A stretch of 64,000 nt of DNA from Streptomyces caeruleatus (GTDB lineage Bacteria > Actinomycetota > Actinomycetes > Streptomycetales > Streptomycetaceae). The notes beneath the pieces are model-generated. The model searched no databases, was not told the origin of the DNA, and saw only the letters and a program-made list of their open reading frames with translations. Position numbers and translations under genes: made by a program. Location: positions 600,637 through 664,636 of the forward strand of contig NZ_KQ948929.1 in the NCBI RefSeq assembly GCF_001514235.1, given 5' to 3'. Below are positions 8,516-16,617 of the stretch, piece by piece. Each line of letters starts with the position of its first letter. Positions within the stretch are counted from its first letter, which is position 1.

Positions 8516-8576
8516 GGCTTCGTTCCTTGGACACGGTCGGCGGGCACAGACGGTCGATCTCGGCTCTCAGCCGGCG
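8508..8576 (-). pseudogene. Last codons of a deleted ECF sigma factor gene
   Basis: In the frame that ends with TGA at 8508-8510, overlapping the start of the CU044_5270-type gene, the sequence reads RLRAEIDRLCPPTVSKERSHG. This resembles an ECF sigma factor C-terminus. CU044_5270 genes normally follow such a sigma gene with exactly this kind of overlap. About eight bases beyond this stretch, recognisable ctaD sequence begins on the other strand, so the rest of the sigma gene is missing. The identification rests on about 20 residues and on position. Confidence 0.5.
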
Positions 8577-8584
8577 CCGGGCCC

Positions 8585-9046
8585 TTCCACTACGTCATCT
8601 TCGGCACGGTGGTGTTCGCCATGTTCTCCGGATTCCACTTCTGGTGGCCGAAGTTCACGGGCAGGATGCTCGACGAGTGCCTCGGCAAGATGACCTTCTG
8701 GACGCTGTTCATCGGCTTCCACGGCACCTTCCTGGTCCAGCACTGGCTGGGTGTGAACGGAATGCAGCGCCGTATTCCCGACTATCTGGCCGTGGAGGGA
8801 CTCACGACGCTCAACTCCCTGTCGACCGTCTTCTCGTTCGTCCTCGGCGCCTCGCTGCTGCCGTTCTTCTACAACGTCTGGAAGACGGCGAAATACGGCA
8901 GGAAGGTCGAGGCCGACGACCCGTGGGGTTACGGCCGCTCGCTGGAATGGGCGACCTCCTGTCCTCCCCCACGCCACAACTTCCTGGCCTCCTGCCTGCT
9001 GATCTGCGCCGTGGTGTTCGGGGTACTGGTCCTGTGCCTCGCCTAG
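8585..9046 (+). pseudogene. ctaD: 3' fragment of cytochrome c oxidase subunit I
   Basis: From about 8585 the frame matches the C-terminal third of actinobacterial CtaD: FHYVIFGTVVFAMFSG, FWWPKFTGRMLDE, HWLGVNGMQRRIPDY, WGYGRSLEWATSCPPP. No start codon, ribosome site or N-terminal two thirds is present, so the haem and copper ligands of the early helices are missing. After PPPRHNFL the usual hydrophilic tail is replaced by ASCLLICAVVFGVLVLCLA, which suggests a second break near 8985. This is a relic beside the lost ECF sigma factor, not a working oxidase gene. The 207 bases that follow hold no gene I can support. Confidence 0.85.
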
Positions 9047-9253
9047 GGGCCGGCTAGCTCACCCGGTTCCTTGCGGGACCTTGGTGGGGGTGTTGTTGGC
9101 ACAGGAGGTCTCGAACGACATTCGGAAACTCGAACGCGCGCGCCGAGATCAGGGCCTCGCGAGAGGGAAGTCAACGAACGGGGCCGACCTGAAGTCGCCG
9201 GTTCATGCGACCGGTTGACGCTCACGAGGGCCGTTGGCCGCCATACTGACGGG

Positions 9254-10480
9254 GTGCGCGTAGCGATCATGACGGCGGGCTCCCGGGGCGATGTCGCCCC
9301 CTACACCGGACTCGGGCACGCCCTGTCCCGGGCCGGACACGAGGTCACCCTGGTCACGCACGGCTGCTTCGAGCGGCTGGTCGCGGGATCCGGTGTGCGC
9401 TTCCATCCGATGCCGCTGGATCCACGGGCGGAGCTGGAGTCCGAGCGCGGCCGGAACCTGCACCGCAGCACGACCGGACTGGGCAAGCTCGTGCGCGTGG
9501 TGGGGATGGCGCGGGCGCTGGCCGGGCAGCTGACGGACGACATGCTGGCCGCGGCGCGCGACAGTGACGTCCTGCTCCTGGCGGGCGCCACCACCCCGCT
9601 GGGGCACACCATCGCCGACGGTCTCTCGCTCCCGACGATCGACATTCCTCTGCAACCGCTCGCTCCCACCCGGGAGTTCGGGCCGCCGATGCTCGGGGGC
9701 GGCTCCTGGGGACCCGTGGGGAACCGGGTCGCCGGACACGGTGTGAGCCTCGCCATCCACCGTGTCTTCTCGGCGGCCGTACCGGACGCGCGGGCCCGCC
9801 TCGGGCTGCCGCGCGGCAGGTCCCGCACCCCGCGCAGGGCCCGCGCGCTGCACGGTTACAGCTCCCTGGTGGTGCCCAGGCCGCGCGACTGGCCGCCGCA
9901 TCTGGAAGTGACGGGTTACTGGTGGCCGTACGACGGTGACACGCAACTCCCGTCCGAGCTGCGAAAGTTCCTCGACGCGGGCCCGCCGCCGGTCTTCGTG
10001 GGTTTGGGCAGCGCGACCGTGCCGGATCCGGCGCGGCTGAGCGGCGAGGTCGTGCGCGCGCTGCGCCGGGCGGGGCTGCGCGCGGTGATCCAGCGGGGCT
10101 GGGGCGGCCTGGAGGCGGCCGGGGACGACGTCCTGACCGTCGACGAGGTGCCGCACTCCGCGCTGTTCCCGCGAATGGCCGCCGTGATCCACCACTGTGG
10201 TGCGGGCACGACGGCGGCCGGGCTGCGTGCCGGGGTGCCGGCGGTGCCGGTGCCGATCCAGTTCGACGAGGGCTTCTGGGCCGGCCGGCTGGTCGCCCTG
10301 GGCGTGGCGCCGCGCGCAGTGCCGCTGCGGAAGTTCACGGCCGACGCACTGGCGGACGCCGTACGGCGGGCGACCACGGATCCGTCCTACGGCCGCCGCG
10401 CCCGGGACATCGCGGACGGACTGCGGGCCGAGGACGGCTTCGCGCCCGTCCTCGACGCGGTGAACCGGCTCGGCGGCTGA
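9254..10480 (+). CDS. UGT-type glycosyltransferase (family 1)
   Basis: A 408-residue GT-B glycosyltransferase. The N-terminal acceptor half opens RVAIMTAGSRGDVAPYTGLG, the SRGDV signature of sterol- and antibiotic-type UGTs. The C-terminal donor half has VFVGLGSATVPD, DEVPHSALFPRMAAVIHHCG and AGTTAAGLRAGVPAVPVPIQ, with the donor-binding HHCGAGTT motif. It probably transfers a sugar from an NDP-sugar to a lipid or small molecule. GTG at 9254 is chosen because the protein family begins here; no Shine-Dalgarno sequence is visible. TTGACG (9215-9220) and CATACT (9242-9247) lie upstream with a long 21-base spacer, so a leaderless transcript is possible. A close paralogue lies at 12609-13814. Confidence 0.88.
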   Translation: MRVAIMTAGSRGDVAPYTGLGHALSRAGHEVTLVTHGCFERLVAGSGVRFHPMPLDPRAELESERGRNLHRSTTGLGKLVRVVGMARALAGQLTDDMLAAARDSDVLLLAGATTPLGHTIADGLSLPTIDIPLQPLAPTREFGPPMLGGGSWGPVGNRVAGHGVSLAIHRVFSAAVPDARARLGLPRGRSRTPRRARALHGYSSLVVPRPRDWPPHLEVTGYWWPYDGDTQLPSELRKFLDAGPPPVFVGLGSATVPDPARLSGEVVRALRRAGLRAVIQRGWGGLEAAGDDVLTVDEVPHSALFPRMAAVIHHCGAGTTAAGLRAGVPAVPVPIQFDEGFWAGRLVALGVAPRAVPLRKFTADALADAVRRATTDPSYGRRARDIADGLRAEDGFAPVLDAVNRLGG

Positions 10481-10513
10481 ACCGCGCGGGCCCACCTCAC
10501 CGGTGGTCTGGGC

Positions 10514-11176
10514 TCAGGCACCGGCCAGCCGTGCGTCCCTCGGCTGGAGGATGCCGAGAAGGATGCGGACCAGTTCGTCGACGACCTCGTCCAGGGTGGC
10601 GTCCACCCACCCGGCGCTCCAGTCGTGCAGCAGCCCGTTGACGCTGCCGATGAACGCGGTCACGGCGATCCGGTAGTCGCGCGGTGCCGCCTCCCCGCGC
10701 GCCACGGCGGACGCCACCTCGGCGCAGACCAGCTCGACCCAGCGGGCACGGCGCGCGAGGCGCTGTTCCTCCAGCCGTGGGCTGACGCCGATGATCTCGA
10801 CGAAGGTGATGCGGATGCGGCGTGGGTCGGCGGTGACGTTCGCGGCGTACGCGCGGAAGATCGCGGTGGCGCGTTCGGCGAGCGGAAGGTGCCGCGCCCC
10901 GGCCACGGCGGTCAGGGTGGCCTCCTCGGCCCAGGCGTTGACCTCCAGGTGAAGGGCGGCCAGCACGTCCTCAAGGGCGCGGAACTCCTCGTAGAACTGA
11001 CGGGTCGACAGCCCCGCCGCCTCACTCAGTGCCGCGACGGTCGTGCCCCGGTAGCCGGGACCGCCGCCGAAGAGCCGGAGCGCCGCGTCCAGGAAGCGTC
11101 GCCGCCGCTCGGCCTGACGCTCCTCGGCCGACTTGCCGCCGTAGCGGCCGGTGGGCGCCTTGATCCTGCCCGTCAC
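10514..11176 (-). CDS. TetR/AcrR-family transcriptional regulator
   Basis: A 220-residue repressor-type protein. The N-terminal helix-turn-helix spans about residues 22-68 (RRRRFLDAALRLFGG, then TTVAALSEAAGLSTRQFYEEF), and an all-helical ligand domain follows. GTG at 11176 is chosen because GGGAGGA lies 5-11 bases upstream; the earlier ATG at 11212 has no ribosome site. It is divergent from the secreted beta-propeller gene at 11346. The shared 169-base gap contains a perfect 16-bp dyad at 11254-11269, the likely operator. It converges with the glycosyltransferase at 9254. Ligand unknown. Confidence 0.88.
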   Translation of the reverse strand: MTGRIKAPTGRYGGKSAEERQAERRRRFLDAALRLFGGGPGYRGTTVAALSEAAGLSTRQFYEEFRALEDVLAALHLEVNAWAEEATLTAVAGARHLPLAERATAIFRAYAANVTADPRRIRITFVEIIGVSPRLEEQRLARRARWVELVCAEVASAVARGEAAPRDYRIAVTAFIGSVNGLLHDWSAGWVDATLDEVVDELVRILLGILQPRDARLAGA

Positions 11177-11253
11177 GCTGTCCTCCCAGCACCTTGCCGA
11201 CCCGACGGCCAATTTTGTCGTGTACGCAGTCTTGTGGAGAAGGGCACCCCCTC

Positions 11254-11269
11254 CTTACTTTTCAGTAAG
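11254..11269. promoter_or_regulatory. Candidate TetR operator (perfect dyad)
   Basis: CTTACTTTTCAGTAAG is a perfect inverted repeat with 6-bp arms and a 4-bp centre. It lies between the divergent tetR-type gene and the beta-propeller gene, in an unusually AT-rich stretch for this genome. Position and symmetry fit autoregulation plus control of the divergent gene. A second palindromic core, CACATGTG at 11283-11290 flanked by CTGAA and TTCAG, follows. Confidence 0.6.
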
Positions 11270-11345
11270 TTGATTCTGAAAGCACATGTGTTCAGATTCT
11301 TCCTCCCCTCTCGGAGGACTCCCATCTCAGAGGAAGAGAGCAGTC

Positions 11346-12608
11346 ATGCCTGCCATCAGACCCAGGCACCTGTGCTCCGTGGCCGCCGCCCTCGCCCTGA
11401 CCGTCGCCGTCCCCGCGACCACCGCGACCGCCGCCACCGCCGCCGACTCCTCCGCCGCAGCCCTGCGCGAGGTGATGTTCGTCGGCAACAACTGGGACGG
11501 CACCGCCGATGTCATCAAGTCCTCCGGGGACTTCGGGAAGATCGGCCGCATCGACGTCATCCCGGACAAGGACGAGCGGATGGCGGAGATCAACGCCGAT
11601 CCGATCAAGTGGATCTACTTCATGGCGATCCGCAACAGCGTCGGTGAGGGCCACGACCAGTTCGTCGACGACATGTACTCCACGCCGGACGGCGGGTCCG
11701 TGGTCGTCTCGCGCCCCAGCTTCGCGGACGTCGTCTCCCTCGACCTCGCCACCGGAGAGGTCAACTGGCGCTTCCCGGTGTCCGGTTACCGCGCCGACCA
11801 CATGGCGGTCTCCCCCGACGGCAAGCGGGTCGCGGTGTCCGCCTCGACCTCCAACACCGTGCATGTGCTGGACATCGACACGGGAAGGGAACTCGGCAAG
11901 TTCGCCACCGGTGACAAGCCGCACGAGAACATCTTCACCCGGGACGGCAAGTACATCTACAACATGGCGATCGGCGACGTGAACACGCAGACCGACGCGC
12001 CCTGGCTGGACTGGACGAAGGGCGACCGGCGGATCACCGTCGTCGACGCGAGCACGTACCAGCAGGTCAAGGTCATCGACATGCGCCCCAAGCTGGACGC
12101 GCTCGGGCTGACGGACTACTCCGACGCGGTCCGGCCGGCCGTGTTCTCGCCGGACGAGTCGAAGCTGTACTTCCAGGTGTCGTTCTTCAACGGCTTCTTC
12201 GAGTACGACCTGGCCACCGAGAAGATCACCCGCACCAAGACCCTGCCGAAGAACCCGGCGACCAGCGACGACCGCACCACCTTCGTCAACGACTCACGCC
12301 ATCACGGCATTTCGATGAGCCCCGACGGCAGCAAGCTGTGTGTCGCGGGCACGATGGACGACTACGCGACCGTCGTCGACCGCACCACCCTCCAGGAGGG
12401 CCCGCTCGTCACCGCCTCCAAGCCCTACTGGGCCACGGTCAGCGGTGACGGCACGTCGTGTGTGGTCTCCGAGAGCGGCACCGACCAGGTCACGGTCATC
12501 GACTTCGCCACGGGTCGCAAGCAGGTGTCCGTCCCGGTCGGCGACCACCCGCAGCGGGTCCGCCTCGGCCATGTGGAGGCCGGCTGGACGAGTCCGGCCG
12601 GCGGCTGA
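11346..12608 (+). CDS. Secreted YVTN-type beta-propeller protein
   Basis: A 420-residue exported protein. A signal peptide covers about residues 1-34 (AALALTVAVPATTATAA). Repeating blades follow, with FSPDESKLYF, VSPDGKRVAVSASTSNTVHV and MSPDGSKLCVAGTMDDYATV marking the propeller repeats. Such proteins are lactonase-like or surface-binding; no catalytic site is evident, so the role is unknown. The start follows GGAAGAG within the usual distance. The gene is divergent from a TetR regulator whose probable operator lies 77 bases upstream, so an inducing ligand may control it. It ends one base before the convergent glycosyltransferase (12608/12609). Confidence 0.85.
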   Translation: MPAIRPRHLCSVAAALALTVAVPATTATAATAADSSAAALREVMFVGNNWDGTADVIKSSGDFGKIGRIDVIPDKDERMAEINADPIKWIYFMAIRNSVGEGHDQFVDDMYSTPDGGSVVVSRPSFADVVSLDLATGEVNWRFPVSGYRADHMAVSPDGKRVAVSASTSNTVHVLDIDTGRELGKFATGDKPHENIFTRDGKYIYNMAIGDVNTQTDAPWLDWTKGDRRITVVDASTYQQVKVIDMRPKLDALGLTDYSDAVRPAVFSPDESKLYFQVSFFNGFFEYDLATEKITRTKTLPKNPATSDDRTTFVNDSRHHGISMSPDGSKLCVAGTMDDYATVVDRTTLQEGPLVTASKPYWATVSGDGTSCVVSESGTDQVTVIDFATGRKQVSVPVGDHPQRVRLGHVEAGWTSPAGG

Positions 12609-13814
12609 TCAGCCCAGCGCCTTCAGCACCGCACCCACCCCGTCCTCGGTCGCCATGTGCCGCGCGGCGACCGAGGCGGCACGGGTGTACGTCTGCTGCC
12701 GCACGGCCTGACCGAGCGCGTCGGCGAGCCGCCGCGCGGTGAGGGACGCGAAGGGGATCGGGTCGGTGGCCGCGCCGATCGCGGCGAGGCGTCCCGCCCA
12801 GAAGGGCTGGTCGGCCGTCACCGGCACCGGAATCGAGGGCGCCCCGGCGCGCAGGGCGGCGGCCGCGGTGCCGGCCCCGGCGTGATGCACCACCGCGGCC
12901 ACCCTCGGGAAGAGCAGCGCGTGCGGCACGTCACCGATGGTCAGGATGTCGTCTCCGTCGGCCGCGAGCCCGGCGCTGCCCGCCTGCAGGACGCCGCGCA
13001 GCCCGGCCCGGCGCAGCGCCTCGACGGCGATCCCGCTCAGCCGCTCCCCGTGACCGCCCGCCATGCTGCCGAAGCCGACGAACACCGGGCGCGCCCCGGC
13101 CGCGAGGAAGTCCTCCACCTCGGCGGGCAGCCGACGGCCGGGGGCGACGTACGGCCACCAGGTGCCGACGACGTCGAGTCCCGTGCGCCAGTCGGAGGGG
13201 CGCGGGATCAGCGCCGTGCTGAAGCCGTGCAGGATCGGCCGGTTCTCTCGCTCCTGTCGCCGTCGTGTCTCGGACGGCGTCATGGGGGGCAGGTCGAGTC
13301 GGTGGCGCAGTTCGGTGACGGCGTCCGTGTAGACGCGATCGGCCATGCGGAGCGCGAAGCGTCCGGCGGCTCGGTTGCCCAGGCGGCCGAGGGAGCGGGT
13401 GCCCATGACGGTGGGTGGGAAGTCGCCGGTCGGGGCGTTGGGCTGGAGATGGACGCCGACCGTCGGGATGCCCATGGCCTCGGCGACGTGCAGTCCGAGC
13501 GGGGCCGTGGTCGTCGACAGCAGGAACAGGTCCTTGTCCGTGTCCTGACTCACCGCGTCGGCGAAGCCCCGGCCGAGCTCGGTGACGAACGCGGCCGCGG
13601 TGCGCATCAGTTCACGTCGGCTCTCGACCCCTCCGTGGCTCTGCGGGCGCGTCGGCAGGCTCCTGAACTCCAGGCCCGCTTCTCGCACCAAGGGCGCGAA
13701 GGCGTCCGTCGTGGCGAGGGTGACGTCGTGCCCGGCCTCGCTCAGGCCTGCCCCCAGCCCGGTGTACGGCGCGACGTCGCCGCGTGATCCGGCGGCGGCG
13801 ATCAGGATCCTCAT
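12609..13814 (-). CDS. UGT-type glycosyltransferase (family 1), coupled to a MerR regulator
   Basis: A 401-residue GT-B glycosyltransferase closely related to the one at 9254. It opens MRILIAAAGSRGDVAPYTGL and has PVFVGFGSMAGG, IGDVPHALLFPRVAAVVHHA and the GAGTAAAALRAGAPSIPVPV donor loop. The catalytic role is presumably the same, glycosylation of a hydrophobic acceptor. Its ATG overlaps the stop of the upstream MerR/TipA-like gene (ATGA), so the two are co-translated. A TipA-type drug sensor with a glycosyltransferase suggests inactivation of a compound by glycosylation; this is inference from arrangement. Confidence 0.88.
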   Translation of the reverse strand: MRILIAAAGSRGDVAPYTGLGAGLSEAGHDVTLATTDAFAPLVREAGLEFRSLPTRPQSHGGVESRRELMRTAAAFVTELGRGFADAVSQDTDKDLFLLSTTTAPLGLHVAEAMGIPTVGVHLQPNAPTGDFPPTVMGTRSLGRLGNRAAGRFALRMADRVYTDAVTELRHRLDLPPMTPSETRRRQERENRPILHGFSTALIPRPSDWRTGLDVVGTWWPYVAPGRRLPAEVEDFLAAGARPVFVGFGSMAGGHGERLSGIAVEALRRAGLRGVLQAGSAGLAADGDDILTIGDVPHALLFPRVAAVVHHAGAGTAAAALRAGAPSIPVPVTADQPFWAGRLAAIGAATDPIPFASLTARRLADALGQAVRQQTYTRAASVAARHMATEDGVGAVLKALG

Positions 13815-14599
13815 CTGTCCTCCTCGGGGTCCGCCCGGCGGGCCGCGTTCGCGTGGACGGCCTTGCGGAGGTAGGCGGCCAGGCCCGGCCGCTGCTGCGA
13901 AGGCGGTACCACGAGCGCGAAGGCGCGCGGGTCGGTGGCGAAGTCGTCCGCGATGCGCCGGTGCATGTCGGGCGGGCAGGTGGTGAACCAGCGGGCGATG
14001 TGCAGACGGTGCTCCTCGGCGAGGTCCATGGCGCGCTCGCCATGGTCGGGCTCCCCGTCGTCGAAGGCCGCGAGCAGTTCCGCCCGCCAGGCGGCGGCCT
14101 CGCCCATGAGCTGGCGCCAGTCCTCCTTGGTGTGGGCGGCGGCGCGGGCCATGGACTCCTTCCGCCCCGGCGAGTCCTGCCACTTGAGCTGGGCCTCGGT
14201 GGCGTAGCTGAGGTCGAAGCCGATCTCGCCGAAGACCTCGAAGCGTTCGGCGGGCGTCAGTTCCACGCCCGTCCGCTGGACCTCGATGGCCTGCGCGGCG
14301 ACCTCGGCCAGCCGCTGGAGCCGGCCGATCTCCTCGCTCAGCTTCCGCAGCCGGGCCTGGAGGTGTTCCAGGGCGTTGGCCTGCGGGTCCTTGAGGATCT
14401 CGGCGATCTCGTCGAGGGAGAAGCCGAGTTCGCGGTAGAAGAGGATCTGCTGGAGCCTGGCCAGGTCGGTGTCGCCGTACAGCCGGTAACCGGCGCCGCT
14501 GCGGCCACTGGGCGAGAGCAGTCCCGCCCGGTCGTAGTGGTGCAGCGTGCGCACGGTCACCCCGGCGAAGGCCGAGACCTGCCCCACGGAGTAGCTCAT
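13811..14599 (-). CDS. MerR-family regulator with a TipAS-like ligand domain
   Basis: A 262-residue activator. The N-terminal winged helix is typical (YSVGQVSAFAGVTVRTLHHY at residues 3-22, then the wing GAGYRLYGDTDLARLQQI). A coiled-coil dimer helix follows near residues 75-110, and the C-terminal domain from about 140 resembles TipAS (W-rich, EDWRQLMGEAAAWRAELLAA, HRLHIARWFTTCPPDMHRRI). TipA-type proteins bind thiopeptides and other cyclic compounds. The gene is followed without gap by a glycosyltransferase. An upstream dyad next to TTGACC is the likely autoregulatory site. Confidence 0.88.
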   Translation of the reverse strand: MSYSVGQVSAFAGVTVRTLHHYDRAGLLSPSGRSGAGYRLYGDTDLARLQQILFYRELGFSLDEIAEILKDPQANALEHLQARLRKLSEEIGRLQRLAEVAAQAIEVQRTGVELTPAERFEVFGEIGFDLSYATEAQLKWQDSPGRKESMARAAAHTKEDWRQLMGEAAAWRAELLAAFDDGEPDHGERAMDLAEEHRLHIARWFTTCPPDMHRRIADDFATDPRAFALVVPPSQQRPGLAAYLRKAVHANAARRADPEEDR

Positions 14600-14632
14600 T
14601 CACCTGCCCTTTCGTCGGGGTACAGCGTGCAG

Positions 14633-14654
14633 CCTGACGTAAGGGCAGGGTCAA
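14633..14654 (-). promoter_or_regulatory. Candidate MerR-type promoter/operator
   Basis: On the minus strand TTGACC (14654-14649) is followed by CCTGCCCTTACGTCAGG (14649-14633), an imperfect dyad with CCTG and CAGG ends. MerR activators bind dyads lying inside long promoter spacers, and this one sits about 35 bases upstream of the MerR gene start. The matching -10 element is not clear. Confidence 0.5.
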
Positions 14655-14672
14655 ACGGGGTCTTCGGCCCGG

Positions 14673-16535
14673 CTACTGGCCGGCCGTCCGCGCGGCCCAC
14701 GCGGAGAGCTCGGACCGTGCGGCGTTCAGCACGGCGGCCGAGGGGCTGCTCGCCCCGTTCGTCACCAGCGCGTAGTGCGGGACGCCGGAGTCCGCGTCGG
14801 TGAGCAGCAGGCGGCGGCTGCCGGTGCCGCCCGGTTCCGCGGCCACGCCGACCGGGGTGGTCGCCGTGTACGAGGGCGGGCCGTACGCGGTGCCCAGGTC
14901 GGAGACGACGGTGGTGGACCCGGTCGGGAAGGACGCGGGCAGGTGCAGTTCCGTCGGTGCCGTGCCGCTGTTCGAACGCCACATCAGCAGCCCGTACTGG
15001 CCCGATCCGACCAGCTGCGCCACGTTCGGCAGCGAGCCGGGCACCGGGTTCCAGGTCAGGGTCGTGTCGCCGTCGCGGGAGCGGTCCTCGTAGGTGAAGG
15101 CGACCGTCGTGCCGGACGTGGCGCTCGGGTAGATCCGGTCGAGCAGCCGGGCGTCCTGCCGCAGGACCGGGTTCCCCGAGTCGTCGAGGCGTACGGCGGA
15201 CAGGTCCTCGTCGTTCCAGGCGTCACCGGTGGTGAGGATTTTGTCGGGGTTGCCGTTCATCAGCTCGTGATGGCGTCCGTGGTAGATGTCCCACTGCCAC
15301 TGCGAACCGGAGAGCACCGGTCCGGAGCCGGCCGGGTTCGTCCACCAGCTCTTGCCCGGGACACGGGAGTCGAGGGCCTGGTACATCGCCTTGAGCACGG
15401 TCGGCGCCTTGTCGGAGACCGACCCGGCGAGCGGGTGCCCGAACTCGCTGATGATCGCGGGCGTGTTCGTGGCGGAGGCGCGGTCGCGGACGGTGCCGAA
15501 GTCGCCGGCGTACTGGCCGTCCTCGGCCTTGCCCCACATGAAGACGCCGGAGATGGCCTTCTGGTCGTAGAAGTGGGTGTTGAAGACGTACCGCGGCCCG
15601 AGCGTGCCCGCGTCGAGCAGTCCGCCCTCCTGTTTCTGGAAGTCGATGTTGGCGTTCCAGAAGAGGTTCGGCTCGGCGAAGAGCGGCTTGTCCTGCCAGC
15701 CGGCCGCGTCCATCCGGGCGCGGAACTTCTCGTAGAACGGCCACAGCACATCGCGCTCCCAGGTGCGGCTGGTCTGGCCGGAGTCGTAGACACCCGCGTG
15801 GGGCTCGTTGTAGGGGTCGAAGCCGACGACGCCCGTGAACGCGGCGGCGGAGACGTTCTGTTTGACGTACGCCATGGTTTTCTGGGCGGTGGTCAGGAAG
15901 GCGTCCTGGAGGCCGTACTCGTTGTGCCAGAAGTCGTACGACGCCTGTTTCACGGCCTCGTTCTGGGTGATGTTCTGGCCCCAGAACAGGCAGATCCCGC
16001 AGTTCTCGTCCGGGTAGTTCCCGAGGTCGACGGCCCACTTGGGGGCGCCGTCGCCGGTGTACCAGCTGTCGGGGTCGAACAGGTGGCGGGAGTAGAGGTC
16101 CTGGTGGAAGTCGGGGTAGACGCGGATGCCCGCGTCGAGGAAGGCGCGTATCTGGGCGGTGGCGGCGGCCAGATACGTGGTGTCGACCTGGCCGCGTACG
16201 GGTTCCGCGTAGGCCCAGGAGAGCAGGAAGCGGATCGAGTTGCCGCCGCCGAGGGCGCGCAGCGCGGTCGCGGACTTCTTCGCGTCGGCGACCGAGGCGA
16301 AGGGCAGGCCCTTGTTCTCGGCCAGCTTGGTCTCGCCGGAGACGTTGTAGCCGCGCAGGACGACCTCGCGGCCGTTTCCGTCGGTGAAGCGGCCGTTCTG
16401 GACGGTGAGAGGCGTTTCGTCGAACCAGAGGGAGTCGGGGAGGGTGGCGGCGGTGGCGGGAGAGGGGCCCGCCACCGACAGGGATCCGAAGAGGACGACC
16501 AGGACAACGAGCAGACGCGTCCGGATGTTCGGCAT
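14673..16535 (-). CDS. Secreted GH5-family glycoside hydrolase (endoglycoceramidase-like)
   Basis: A 620-residue exported enzyme. A signal peptide covers about residues 1-30, followed by GYNVSGETKLAENKGLPF, which resembles the GxN start of endoglycoceramidase-type GH5 barrels. The acid/base is E244 in DPYNEPHAG and the nucleophile is E364 in ISEFGHP. A C-terminal beta-rich region of about 150 residues follows. The likely reaction is retaining hydrolysis of a beta-glycoside, possibly a glycolipid; the exact substrate is not shown. ATG at 16535 is used; GTG at 16541 in frame adds two residues. No ribosome site is visible. TGTAGT lies seven bases upstream, which suggests a leaderless start. Confidence 0.85.
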   Translation of the reverse strand: MPNIRTRLLVVLVVLFGSLSVAGPSPATAATLPDSLWFDETPLTVQNGRFTDGNGREVVLRGYNVSGETKLAENKGLPFASVADAKKSATALRALGGGNSIRFLLSWAYAEPVRGQVDTTYLAAATAQIRAFLDAGIRVYPDFHQDLYSRHLFDPDSWYTGDGAPKWAVDLGNYPDENCGICLFWGQNITQNEAVKQASYDFWHNEYGLQDAFLTTAQKTMAYVKQNVSAAAFTGVVGFDPYNEPHAGVYDSGQTSRTWERDVLWPFYEKFRARMDAAGWQDKPLFAEPNLFWNANIDFQKQEGGLLDAGTLGPRYVFNTHFYDQKAISGVFMWGKAEDGQYAGDFGTVRDRASATNTPAIISEFGHPLAGSVSDKAPTVLKAMYQALDSRVPGKSWWTNPAGSGPVLSGSQWQWDIYHGRHHELMNGNPDKILTTGDAWNDEDLSAVRLDDSGNPVLRQDARLLDRIYPSATSGTTVAFTYEDRSRDGDTTLTWNPVPGSLPNVAQLVGSGQYGLLMWRSNSGTAPTELHLPASFPTGSTTVVSDLGTAYGPPSYTATTPVGVAAEPGGTGSRRLLLTDADSGVPHYALVTNGASSPSAAVLNAARSELSAWAARTAGQ

Positions 16536-16578
16536 GTCCACTACAGTCCGGTGATATCAGGACACCGTCAACACCCCT

Positions 16579-16601
16579 GACTCTGGAGTAAGTCCAGACT
16601 C
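16579..16601. promoter_or_regulatory. Inverted repeat upstream of the GH5 gene
   Basis: GACTCTGGA (16579-16587) and TCCAGACTC (16593-16601) form a 9-bp dyad with one mismatch and a 5-base centre GTAAG. It lies between the GH5 start and the stop of the next leftward gene. It could be an operator for the GH5 gene or a weak terminator; no T-run follows on either strand. Confidence 0.4.
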
Positions 16602-16617
16602 GGCCAGCACGCCGGTC

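Noticed and set aside
9090..9218. 42-codon open frame after the ctaD fragment
   Set aside because: Third codon positions are much less G/C-biased than in neighbouring genes, and its end overlaps the TTGACG of a possible promoter, so it does not look coding.
14627..14672. Terminator after the GH5 gene
   Set aside because: The inverted repeat here lies next to TTGACC and upstream of the MerR gene, and has no stable long stem, so an operator fits better.
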